Below, piece after piece: positions 57,771 through 64,000 of a DNA stretch of 64,000 bases. Every line of letters starts with the position of its first letter. Position 1 is the first letter of the stretch. The stretch lies in NCBI RefSeq assembly GCF_011440395.1, contig NZ_JAAOIX010000012.1, forward strand, positions 62,001 to 126,000, in the 5' to 3' direction. A model generated the notes under the pieces. That model was not told where the DNA came from. It ran no database searches and saw only the letters and a program-made list of their open reading frames with translations. The DNA comes from Pseudomaricurvus alcaniphilus. GTDB lineage: Bacteria > Pseudomonadota > Gammaproteobacteria > Pseudomonadales > Cellvibrionaceae. The position numbers were made by a program, and so were the translations under genes.

Positions 57771-58099
57771 AGTGATCTGTCTGCCGGGGCCGGTTTTTGC
57801 CAGCCCTGCAGCCAGGCCACTGTCTCAAAGCCGGAGTCGTTACTAAAACCCGGCCCAGCCAAGAGACATTGGCCCTCTAATTCACTGGTAACACTGGTAA
57901 TTAGGCGGCCAAAATCAACCCTGCTGACTGAATCACGGGGTTGATCACAAGGGGGCGTTGACTGTCGTCAGAGGGGAAACTCTCTGGCTATTGCTTTTTG
58001 GGCGGAATGCCGTTATTCTTGCGCGCTTTTTCGAGGCGTACTGGATGGCGGTTTCTCGTCGTCAACGCTGCAATTTAAGATATACGTGGAGTAATCTGA
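57771..58099 (+). other. Structured rpmJ-rpsM gap
   Basis: This 329-base gap has no gene. It contains CTAATT/AATTAG (57877-57882 with 57899-57904) around two tandem copies of CACTGGTAA (57883-57900), then an 8-bp inverted repeat ATCAACCC/GGGTTGAT (57914-57921 with 57938-57945). A promoter is proposed at 57991. No strong terminator for the spc operon is visible. In Escherichia coli this junction carries the S4-binding control site of the alpha operon, but these elements have not been matched to it. Confidence 0.6.
57991..58019 (+). promoter_or_regulatory. Possible alpha-operon promoter
   Basis: TTGCTT and TATTCT are separated by 17 bases. A transcript would begin about 75 bases before rpsM, as expected for an alpha-operon promoter. 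The match is moderate, and a TTGACT at 57958 lacks a matching -10 box. Confidence 0.45.
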
Positions 58100-58456
58100 A
58101 TGGCCCGTATTGCTGGTGTCAATATTCCAGATAATAAGCATGCCGTTATCTCCCTGACCTATGTGTATGGGATCGGTCGCACAACTGCGAAACAAATTTG
58201 CGCTGCTTCTGGCGTTGCTGAGTCTACCAAAATTTCTGAACTCAGCGATGAGCAGATGGACGCTGTACGTGGCGAAGTCGCCAAGGTTGCAGTTGAGGGT
58301 GACTTGCGTCGTGAAGTTTCTATGAGCATCAAGCGTTTGATGGACCTGGGCTGCTATCGCGGTCTGCGTCATCGTCGTGGCTTGCCTGTTCGTGGCCAGC
58401 GTTCAAAGACGAATGCCCGCACCCGTAAGGGTCCGCGCAAGCCGATCAAAAGGTAA
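58100..58456 (+). CDS. rpsM: 30S ribosomal protein S13
   Basis: S13 forms an intersubunit bridge and contacts P-site tRNA. The 118-residue product starts [20 protein letters not shown] and has the C-terminal signature [20 protein letters not shown] near 90-109, followed by a basic tail. TGGAGTAATCTGA precedes the ATG. It opens the alpha operon. Confidence 0.98.
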   Translation: MARIAGVNIPDNKHAVISLTYVYGIGRTTAKQICAASGVAESTKISELSDEQMDAVRGEVAKVAVEGDLRREVSMSIKRLMDLGCYRGLRHRRGLPVRGQRSKTNARTRKGPRKPIKR

Positions 58457-58510
58457 GCTGCGGAGCTGACGTTCCGGAGTCTCACAAGGTAAAGGTTAGG
58501 AAGAGTTGCT

Positions 58511-58903
58511 ATGGCAAAGCCAAGTAATAAAGCAGTTAAGAAAAAGGTTAAAAAGACGGTAGTCGATGGTGTTGCACACATCCACGCCTCTTTTAACAAC
58601 ACGATCGTGACCATCACTGATCGTCAGGGAAACACCCTCAGCTGGGCAACATCCGGCGGTTCGGGTTTCCGTGGTTCACGTAAGTCCACCCCGTTCGCTG
58701 CGCAGGTCGCCGCAGAACGTGCCGGTGAAGCCGCCAAGGATTACGGCCTGAAGAACCTGGACGTGGAAGTTAAAGGTCCTGGTCCTGGTCGTGAATCTGC
58801 CGTTCGTGCGTTGAACAATGTTGGCTACAAAATCACCAACATCACTGACGTCACGCCAATTCCACATAACGGCTGTCGTCCGCCGAAGAAACGTCGTGTG
58901 TAA
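58511..58903 (+). CDS. rpsK: 30S ribosomal protein S11
   Basis: S11 lies on the platform near the E-site mRNA. The 130-residue product contains [20 protein letters not shown] near 23-42, [20 protein letters not shown] near 45-64 and the C-terminal [31 protein letters not shown] provides the ribosome-binding site. Confidence 0.98.
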   Translation: MAKPSNKAVKKKVKKTVVDGVAHIHASFNNTIVTITDRQGNTLSWATSGGSGFRGSRKSTPFAAQVAAERAGEAAKDYGLKNLDVEVKGPGPGRESAVRALNNVGYKITNITDVTPIPHNGCRPPKKRRV

Positions 58904-58917
58904 GGGGGCTTGAAGAA

Positions 58918-59538
58918 ATGGCACGTTATATAGGACCAACATGTAAACTGTCTCGCCGTGAAGGAACCGATCTGTTCCTGAAGAGCGGGTCACGTCCACT
59001 GGATTCCAAGTGTAAAGTTGAAAATGCACCGGGTCAGCACGGTATTCGCCGTGGTCGTCTGTCCGACTATGGTGTTCAGCTGCGCGAAAAGCAAAAAGTT
59101 CGCCGCACCTACGGTATCCTGGAAAAGCAATTCCGCGGTTACTACAAAGAAGCTGCTCGTCGCAAGGGCGCTACTGGTGAAAACCTGCTGCAACTGCTCG
59201 AATCCCGTCTCGATAACGTCGTTTATCGCATGGGTTTTGGCTCAACACGCGCAGAATCTCGCCAGCTGGTATCTCACAAGTCGATCACTGTTAACGGCCA
59301 GACCGTTAATATCGCTTCTTACCAGTTAAAAGCCGGTGACGTTGTTGCCGTACGCGAAAAGGCCAAGAACCAATTGCGTATTCAGCAAGCGTTGACGCTG
59401 GCTGCTCAGCGCTCAGAAGTAGAGTGGGTTGATGTCAACTCGGACAAGAAAGAAGGCACCTACAAGCGTGTGCCTGATCGTGCCGACTTGCCAGCCGAGA
59501 TCAACGAGAACCTGATCGTTGAACTTTACTCCAAGTAA
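58918..59538 (+). CDS. rpsD: 30S ribosomal protein S4
   Basis: S4 nucleates 30S assembly and in enterics represses the alpha operon. The 206-residue product starts [20 protein letters not shown] and has an S4 RNA-binding domain, [20 protein letters not shown] near 94-113, followed by [19 protein letters not shown]. It lies 14 bases after rpsK. Confidence 0.98.
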   Translation: MARYIGPTCKLSRREGTDLFLKSGSRPLDSKCKVENAPGQHGIRRGRLSDYGVQLREKQKVRRTYGILEKQFRGYYKEAARRKGATGENLLQLLESRLDNVVYRMGFGSTRAESRQLVSHKSITVNGQTVNIASYQLKAGDVVAVREKAKNQLRIQQALTLAAQRSEVEWVDVNSDKKEGTYKRVPDRADLPAEINENLIVELYSK

Positions 59539-59563
59539 GAGATAACTCATTAAAGGTGTGACA

Positions 59564-60562
59564 ATGCAGACTGCTGTAAACGAGTTTTTGACACCGCGTC
59601 ATATCGACGTCACGGAAATTGGCCCGACGCGTGCGAGAGTGGTTCTGGAACCGCTTGAGCGTGGTTTTGGTCATACACTGGGTAACGCGCTGCGTCGAAT
59701 TCTTCTCTCTTCCATGCCCGGCTGTGCCGTGACCGAAGTCGAGATCGATGGCGTGCTGCACGAATACAGCGCTATTGAAGGTGTGCAGGAAGACGTAATT
59801 GAAATCCTGCTCAACCTGAAAGGTGTTGCCGTGGTAATGCACGGTAAGGACCACGCCGTGTTGACCCTGTCCAGCAAAGGACCGGGTGTGGTAACGGCCG
59901 GTGACATCCAGGTGGATCACGAAGTTGAGATCACCAACCCGGATCACGTAATTGCCAACATTACCGGTGACGTGGCGCTGAACATGAAGCTTACTGTTGC
60001 ACGTGGTCGTGGCTACCAGCCAGCCGATGCGCGTCGCAATGATGAAGAAGAAACTCGTGCAATTGGCCGTTTGCAGCTGGACGCATCATTCAGCCCGGTA
60101 CAGCGGTTGGCTTATCAAGTGGAAAGCGCTCGTGTAGAGCAGCGGACCGACCTGGACAAGCTGATCCTCGACCTGGAAACCAATGGTACTATCGATCCTG
60201 AAGAGGCTATCCGCCGCGCTGCCACTATTTTGCAGCAGCAGTTAGCTGTCTTTGTCGACCTGGAAGGCGAGAAAGAAGCCGAGCCGGAAGAGAAAGAAGA
60301 AGAGATCGATCCAGTATTGTTGCGCCCGGTCGACGACCTGGAGCTGACAGTGCGCTCAGCCAACTGTTTGAAGGCAGAGAACATTTACTACATTGGTGAC
60401 CTGATCCAGCGCACCGAAGTAGAGCTGCTGAAAACACCGAACCTGGGTAAAAAGTCTCTTACCGAGATCAAGGACATCCTGGCCTCGCGCGGATTGTCAC
60501 TCGGTATGCGTCTGGAAAATTGGCCGCCAGCCAGTCTCGCAAAAGACGACCGGTTAGCGTAA
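59564..60562 (+). CDS. rpoA: RNA polymerase subunit alpha
   Basis: The alpha subunit starts RNA polymerase assembly and binds promoter upstream elements and activators. The 332-residue product has an N-terminal dimer domain with [11 protein letters not shown]-type sequence ([20 protein letters not shown] near 27-46), an acidic linker near 240-252, and a C-terminal domain with [20 protein letters not shown] near 260-279. I use the ATG 7 bases after AAGG; a GTG two codons earlier is less likely. Confidence 0.98.
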   Translation: MQTAVNEFLTPRHIDVTEIGPTRARVVLEPLERGFGHTLGNALRRILLSSMPGCAVTEVEIDGVLHEYSAIEGVQEDVIEILLNLKGVAVVMHGKDHAVLTLSSKGPGVVTAGDIQVDHEVEITNPDHVIANITGDVALNMKLTVARGRGYQPADARRNDEEETRAIGRLQLDASFSPVQRLAYQVESARVEQRTDLDKLILDLETNGTIDPEEAIRRAATILQQQLAVFVDLEGEKEAEPEEKEEEIDPVLLRPVDDLELTVRSANCLKAENIYYIGDLIQRTEVELLKTPNLGKKSLTEIKDILASRGLSLGMRLENWPPASLAKDDRLA

Positions 60563-60663
60563 ACAAGATTGTCACCGCCTGGATGTAGTCGGGCAGTGGT
60601 TTAAACAGGATTAGTTGCTCCGTGTGAACGGATCCAGCAATCGCAAAGTAAGGGTTTAGAGTT

Positions 60664-61050
60664 ATGCGTCATCGTCATAGTGGCCGTCAACTGAATCGCA
60701 ACGCCTCGCACCGTAAGGCCATGTTCAAGAACATGACCGTATCCCTGGTCGAGCACGAGCTGATTAGAACAACACTGGCTAAGGCTAAAGAGCTGCGCTC
60801 TGTGGCCGAACCACTGATCACACTGTCGAAAAACGACAGTGTCAGCAACCGCCGCCTGGCTTTCAGCCGCATGGGTAGCAAAGCTGCAGTGGGCAAGCTG
60901 TTCAACGAACTGGGGCCTCGTTACGAGTCCCGCCCGGGTGGTTATATCCGTATCCTCAAGTGCGGTCTCCGCGCTGGCGATAAGGCACCTATGGCGTACG
61001 TTGAGCTGGTTGACCGCCCAGTGGCTGCAGAAGCAGTTGAAGAAGATTGA
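60664..61050 (+). CDS. rplQ: 50S ribosomal protein L17
   Basis: L17 is near the tunnel exit. The 128-residue product begins [20 protein letters not shown] and has [20 protein letters not shown] near 36-55 and [20 protein letters not shown] near 94-113, with a short acidic tail. A 101-base gap from rpoA contains a TTGCT-CCGT/ACGG-AGCAA hairpin (60615-60640). It ends the alpha operon. Confidence 0.98.
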   Translation: MRHRHSGRQLNRNASHRKAMFKNMTVSLVEHELIRTTLAKAKELRSVAEPLITLSKNDSVSNRRLAFSRMGSKAAVGKLFNELGPRYESRPGGYIRILKCGLRAGDKAPMAYVELVDRPVAAEAVEED

Positions 61051-61071
61051 TTTCGGTCAGTTTTCACCAAT

Positions 61072-61102
61072 AAAAAGGGCGCTTTAGACGGCGCCTTTTT
61101 TA
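61072..61102 (+). terminator. Alpha-operon terminator
   Basis: AAAAAGGGCGC pairs with GCGCCTTTTTT across a short loop (with one G-T pair), and a T run follows. It begins 22 bases after the rplQ stop and ends the ribosomal cluster. Confidence 0.85.
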
Positions 61103-61168
61103 TTGCCCGCAATTTCTGTCACAACTTCTGCTGCACATCTTTCGCTCCCCAATGGTCAGCCGCAATAG

Positions 61169-61207
61169 CCAGCCCCTTTTGGCCAGCCCCTTTTAACCAG
61201 CCCCTTT
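61169..61207 (+). repeat. 14-base tandem repeats CCAGCCCCTTTT
   Basis: Three copies of CCAGCCCCTTT(T) occur at 14-base steps (61169, 61183, 61197), with variable last bases. More diverged CCAGC-containing elements continue to about 61256, at the 3' end of the transposase gene. Short GC-rich repeats next to such a gene could be related to REP elements, but they lack a clear palindrome. Confidence 0.75.
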
Positions 61208-61242
61208 AACCCGCCCCAATGGCCAGCGGCTAAAGCCAGCTG

Positions 61243-61815
61243 CTATAGCCAGCGCTCGCCACTGGCGTCATTCATTTCGATATGCTCGCCCCAGTGGGGT
61301 GGGTAGAGGCCGCGTTTGACGTAGGCGTGAAAGCTGGACCAGGGCCACTGGGCCGCGCGGCTGGCGAGGCCGTGCTTGACCGGGTCGAAGTGGACGTAAT
61401 CCAGGTGCCAGTCTAGCTCTTCCGTCCCCTGCAGGGGGCGCTCGCAATAGTCCGGTTGCCATACCACGCTGCCGCCCCGGTAGTATTTGGCAAACCAGCT
61501 GTGCAACAAGCGCCAGCGGGTGGCGTGATCGCAGTCCCCGGCGGGCAACTCCCAGATGCAGTGCAGGTGATCGGGCAGCACGCAGATGGCGCTCAGGTTA
61601 AACGGGCGGCGGTCCATGGCGAAGCGAAAGGCAGAGCGCAAGAGCTGGATTTCATGGGTCCGGCACAAGACCGGCTGACGCTTGCTGGTGGCGAGGGTAA
61701 AAAAGAAATGGCTGCCGCCGGTGGTTGCTTGTGGTTGCACGGTGTCTGGTTGCACGGTGTCGGTCCAAATCCATTTGGGTTGGTCCACTTTACGGCAAGC
61801 CCGGTGCAGCGCCAT
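61243..61815 (-). CDS. REP-associated tyrosine transposase (RAYT)
   Basis: This 190-residue Y1-transposase-type protein belongs to the family linked to REP palindromes, which are domesticated relatives of IS200/IS605 transposases. The divalent-metal motif appears in CVLPDHLHCIWELP (HLH near 83-85) and the catalytic tyrosine in DYVHFDPVKHGLASR (near 140). The C-terminal WPWSSFHAYVKRG is also typical. The N-terminus is unusual, with a duplicated TVQPDTVQP encoded by a perfect 14-base tandem repeat (61733-61746 and 61748-61761). No ribosome-binding site is obvious, so the start could lie further in. Both active-site motifs look intact. Confidence 0.88.
   Translation of the reverse strand: MALHRACRKVDQPKWIWTDTVQPDTVQPQATTGGSHFFFTLATSKRQPVLCRTHEIQLLRSAFRFAMDRRPFNLSAICVLPDHLHCIWELPAGDCDHATRWRLLHSWFAKYYRGGSVVWQPDYCERPLQGTEELDWHLDYVHFDPVKHGLASRAAQWPWSSFHAYVKRGLYPPHWGEHIEMNDASGERWL
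61733..61761 (-). repeat. 15-base-period duplication in the RAYT N-terminus
   Basis: GGTTGCACGGTGTC occurs twice, separated by one T on the plus strand, giving a five-codon period and a DTVQP repeat in the protein. It is a likely replication-slippage product. Confidence 0.85.
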
Positions 61816-61941
61816 CAGGCAAAAGTGTGATTGCGAACGCGCTATCCATACTGCGCATTACATAAGGTCAGGATTGGCACCGAACTACCGTTAATGCCAT
61901 TGGCAGTGACCTATGCAGCTGAGGCATAATGGCCATTGACG

Positions 61942-62352
61942 ATGGACTGTAGAAATTTCATGGATGGACGCGACTTGAATACTCGCTGGCAACAAACACT
62001 TCTACCCTGGCGCTTGCTGGCTGGGCTGGTACTGATGGCTATTTTCTGGGCTGGGCTCAAGGAAAAGCCACTGCCGCAGTACGTGGATCGCTTTGACCTT
62101 TGGGCCCACGGCTTGGGCTTTTTTCTATTGACCCTGGTGCTGCACATGGCTTTTCGCCGCCGGTCGCCCCTGCTGCTGACATTGCTGTGCCTGCTTGTGG
62201 GGCTGGCGATCGAGATAAGCCAGCACCTGTTGCCGACCCGCTCCTTCGACTGGATCGACTTTGCCATGGACAGCCTTGGCGTGATGGCCGGGCTAGTGGT
62301 CATGCTCTGTTGGCAACGCGGCGCGGCGGCGACTGCGGTCCGAACGCAGTGA
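61942..62352 (+). CDS. VanZ-like membrane protein
   Basis: This protein of about 136 residues has three or four hydrophobic segments (LAGLVLMAIFWAGL, LWAHGLGFFLLTLVLHM, LLLTLLCLLVGLAIEI, DSLGVMAGLVVMLCW). It carries the VanZ-family pattern HGLGFF and EISQHLLPTRSFDWIDFAMDSLG. VanZ gives low-level teicoplanin resistance in Gram-positive bacteria; proteobacterial members have no settled role and may act in envelope biogenesis. The start is uncertain: TTG 61936 and ATG 61960 are alternatives, and none has a good ribosome-binding site. Confidence 0.75.
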   Translation: MDCRNFMDGRDLNTRWQQTLLPWRLLAGLVLMAIFWAGLKEKPLPQYVDRFDLWAHGLGFFLLTLVLHMAFRRRSPLLLTLLCLLVGLAIEISQHLLPTRSFDWIDFAMDSLGVMAGLVVMLCWQRGAAATAVRTQ

Positions 62353-62596
62353 GCGCGAGCCGTTTAGCCTACTCCGTCAAGGTGTCGAACTTGCTGTTGT
62401 TGTTGGCCTTATCTGGATTACCCGCTTGATGTTTCCGATTCCGGGAGAAGTCCCGCGCAATTAATCAAAGGCATAACAATTGCTTCGTAACCGCTGGACA
62501 CACCGGGTGCGGCGGACAAAACAGGATTTTTCCGCCGCTACAGGCTAAAATCTCACCATTAGACCTTCATTTATGCTTACCTCAAAGGACTGCTCA

Positions 62597-64000
62597 ATGA
62601 TTATACCCGTCATTATGGCCGGCGGCTCAGGCACCCGCCTGTGGCCCATGTCGCGCTCGCTTTACCCGAAACAGTTTCTGCCGCTGGTGAATGACAGCAC
62701 CATGCTGGAGGACACCTGCCAGCGACTGCAAGGGCTCAAGGCCAGTGCGCCGCTGGTTATCTGTGGTGAAGATCACCGTTTTACCGTGGCCGAGCAACTG
62801 CGCGAAGACGGCGAAAAGGCCCAGATTATTCTCGAACCGGCCGGTCGCAATACGGCGCCGGCAGTGGCGCTGGCAGCCCTGCAAGCGCAAAAACAGTCCA
62901 GCAGCGGTGACCCGCTGCTGCTGATCCTGGCCGCCGACCACGTGATTCGCGATGTGCCGGCGTTCCAGAAGGCGGTTATTACTGCGGCCAGTTTCGCAGA
63001 AAAAGGCCAGCTGGTGACCTTTGGCATCGTGCCTACCGGCCCGGAAACCGGCTACGGCTATATTCGCACCGGCGAAGAACTCTCCGGCTTGGCCCACAAT
63101 GTCGCCGAGTTTGTGGAAAAGCCCAATCTCGCCACCGCCGAACAGTACGTCAGTTCCGGTAACTACCTGTGGAACAGCGGTATGTTTATGTTCAAGGCCA
63201 GCCGCTACCTGGAAGAATTGCAGTCTCACCGGCCGGAGATTCTCGCGGCTTGTGAACAGGCCATGGCCGAGACCCGCGAAGATGTGGATTTTGTGCGCCC
63301 CGGCAAGGACGCCTTCCTCGCCTGTCCGGACGATTCCATCGATTACGCGGTGATGGAAAAAACCGCCGATGCGGTGGTAGTGCCCATGTCCTGTGGCTGG
63401 AACGATGTCGGCTCCTGGTCGGCCCTGTGGGATGTCTCCAGCAAGGACGACGCCGGCAACGCCCTGCACGGCGATGTGCTCACCGTGGCCACCAAAAACA
63501 GCTATATTCGCAGCGACTCCAAGCTGGTCACCACCGTAGGTGTCGAGGACTTGGTGATCGTTGAGAGCGATGACGCCATTATGGTGGCGCACAAGGACCA
63601 GGTGCAGGACGTCAAGCAGATTGTCGCCCAGCTCAAGGCTGAGGGCCGCAGCGAGGCCCAGTTGCACCGCAAGGTCTATCGCCCCTGGGGTTACTACGAC
63701 TCCATCGATTGCGGCCCGCGCTTCCAGGTCAAGCGCATTGTGGTGAAGCCGGGCGGCAAGTTGAGCCTGCAGATGCACCACCACCGCGCCGAGCACTGGA
63801 TCGTGGTCAGCGGCACGGCGAAAGTGACCAAGGGTGAAGAGACTTTCCTGGTGACCGAGAACCAGTCCACCTATATTCCCCTGGGCGTCACCCACAGGCT
63901 GGAAAACCCCGGTGCTATCGCGCTGGAAATGATTGAAGTGCAGTCGGGCTCGTATCTGGGCGAGGACGATATTGTGCGCTTTGAGGATACCTACGGCCGC
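62597..64000 (+). CDS. manC: Mannose-1-phosphate guanylyltransferase / mannose-6-phosphate isomerase, C-terminus cut by the window
   Basis: This bifunctional enzyme (AlgA/ManC/CpsB type) makes GDP-mannose for exopolysaccharide or O-antigen. The 468 residues present begin [20 protein letters not shown] with the nucleotide-binding GGSGTRLWP, and continue with LILAADHVI near 111-119, the sugar-site FVEKPN near 170 and [11 protein letters not shown] near 185. A type II isomerase cupin follows, with [14 protein letters not shown] and [21 protein letters not shown] lies 7 bases before the ATG. The frame reaches the last base of the window at RFEDTYGR, where family members normally end within a few residues, so almost nothing is missing. 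Confidence 0.93.
   Translation, partial: MIIPVIMAGGSGTRLWPMSRSLYPKQFLPLVNDSTMLEDTCQRLQGLKASAPLVICGEDHRFTVAEQLREDGEKAQIILEPAGRNTAPAVALAALQAQKQSSSGDPLLLILAADHVIRDVPAFQKAVITAASFAEKGQLVTFGIVPTGPETGYGYIRTGEELSGLAHNVAEFVEKPNLATAEQYVSSGNYLWNSGMFMFKASRYLEELQSHRPEILAACEQAMAETREDVDFVRPGKDAFLACPDDSIDYAVMEKTADAVVVPMSCGWNDVGSWSALWDVSSKDDAGNALHGDVLTVATKNSYIRSDSKLVTTVGVEDLVIVESDDAIMVAHKDQVQDVKQIVAQLKAEGRSEAQLHRKVYRPWGYYDSIDCGPRFQVKRIVVKPGGKLSLQMHHHRAEHWIVVSGTAKVTKGEETFLVTENQSTYIPLGVTHRLENPGAIALEMIEVQSGSYLGEDDIVRFEDTYGR

Noticed and set aside
57785-57800. CCGGGGCCGG followed by TTTTT as a terminator after rpmJ
   Set aside because: The loop would be only two bases and the stem four; too weak to call a terminator.
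57958-57963. TTGACT as a -35 box before rpsM
   Set aside because: No acceptable -10 box lies 16-18 bases downstream; the TTGCTT/TATTCT pair fits better.
62627-63895. 422-codon open frame on the minus strand
   Set aside because: It is the shadow of the manC gene, whose motifs are clear on the plus strand.

Overview
The window looks like a chromosomal segment of a free-living, probably marine gammaproteobacterium. The basis is ribosomal and PNPase sequence character, the contiguous S10-spc-alpha gene order with rpmJ after secY, and a giant RTX-type exoprotein of the kind common in Cellvibrionales and Alteromonadales relatives. The order-level placement is an inference. No rRNA, tRNA, CRISPR array or phage was seen.

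Layout. Positions 1-2860 hold rpsO and pnp with intervening and trailing terminators. Positions 2880-4007 hold an FAD-dependent LhgO-like oxidoreductase. Positions 4492-46578 form one roughly 42-kb block: a TolC-like outer-membrane factor, a single uninterrupted 33.2-kb gene for an 11,071-residue secreted or surface protein, a DUF3467 small protein, an intrinsic terminator, then a tightly packed set of export genes. These are a GAF-domain/HlyD fusion, a possible 35-residue ORF, a PqqD-like/M50 protease-like/HlyD membrane protein, a short SecA-like ATPase, and a periplasmic adaptor. Positions 46751-61102 are the complete S10, spc and alpha ribosomal operons, from rpsJ to rplQ, with promoters proposed before rpsJ and rpsM and a terminator after rplQ. 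Positions 61110-64000 hold short GC-rich tandem repeats, a REP-associated tyrosine transposase on the minus strand, a VanZ-like membrane protein and the nearly complete 5' part of a mannose-1-phosphate guanylyltransferase/mannose-6-phosphate isomerase.

The main candidate for an undescribed system is the 42-kb block. The giant protein has an N-terminal LEPR-XLL-type motif after a basic, non-hydrophobic leader, then a DUF4347 domain, RTX calcium-binding repeats, a three-level nested repeat array, two jelly-roll-like domains and a C-terminal HExxHxxGxxH metalloprotease motif. The export genes contain no ABC transporter, which classical RTX type I secretion needs. Instead they encode a SecA-family motor without the usual C-terminal part, an intramembrane-protease-like protein carrying a peptide-binding PqqD-like domain, two HlyD-type adaptors and a TolC-like channel. 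I propose that these proteins form a dedicated SecA-powered, TolC-linked export route for the giant protein, recognised through its N-terminal motif. This is inferred from gene content and order and is not demonstrated.

The ribosomal block is ordinary in gene content. It has unusual junctions: rpsJ directly follows the export block instead of the str operon (rpsL-rpsG-fusA-tuf), and there are long structured gaps before rplC, rpmD and rpsM.
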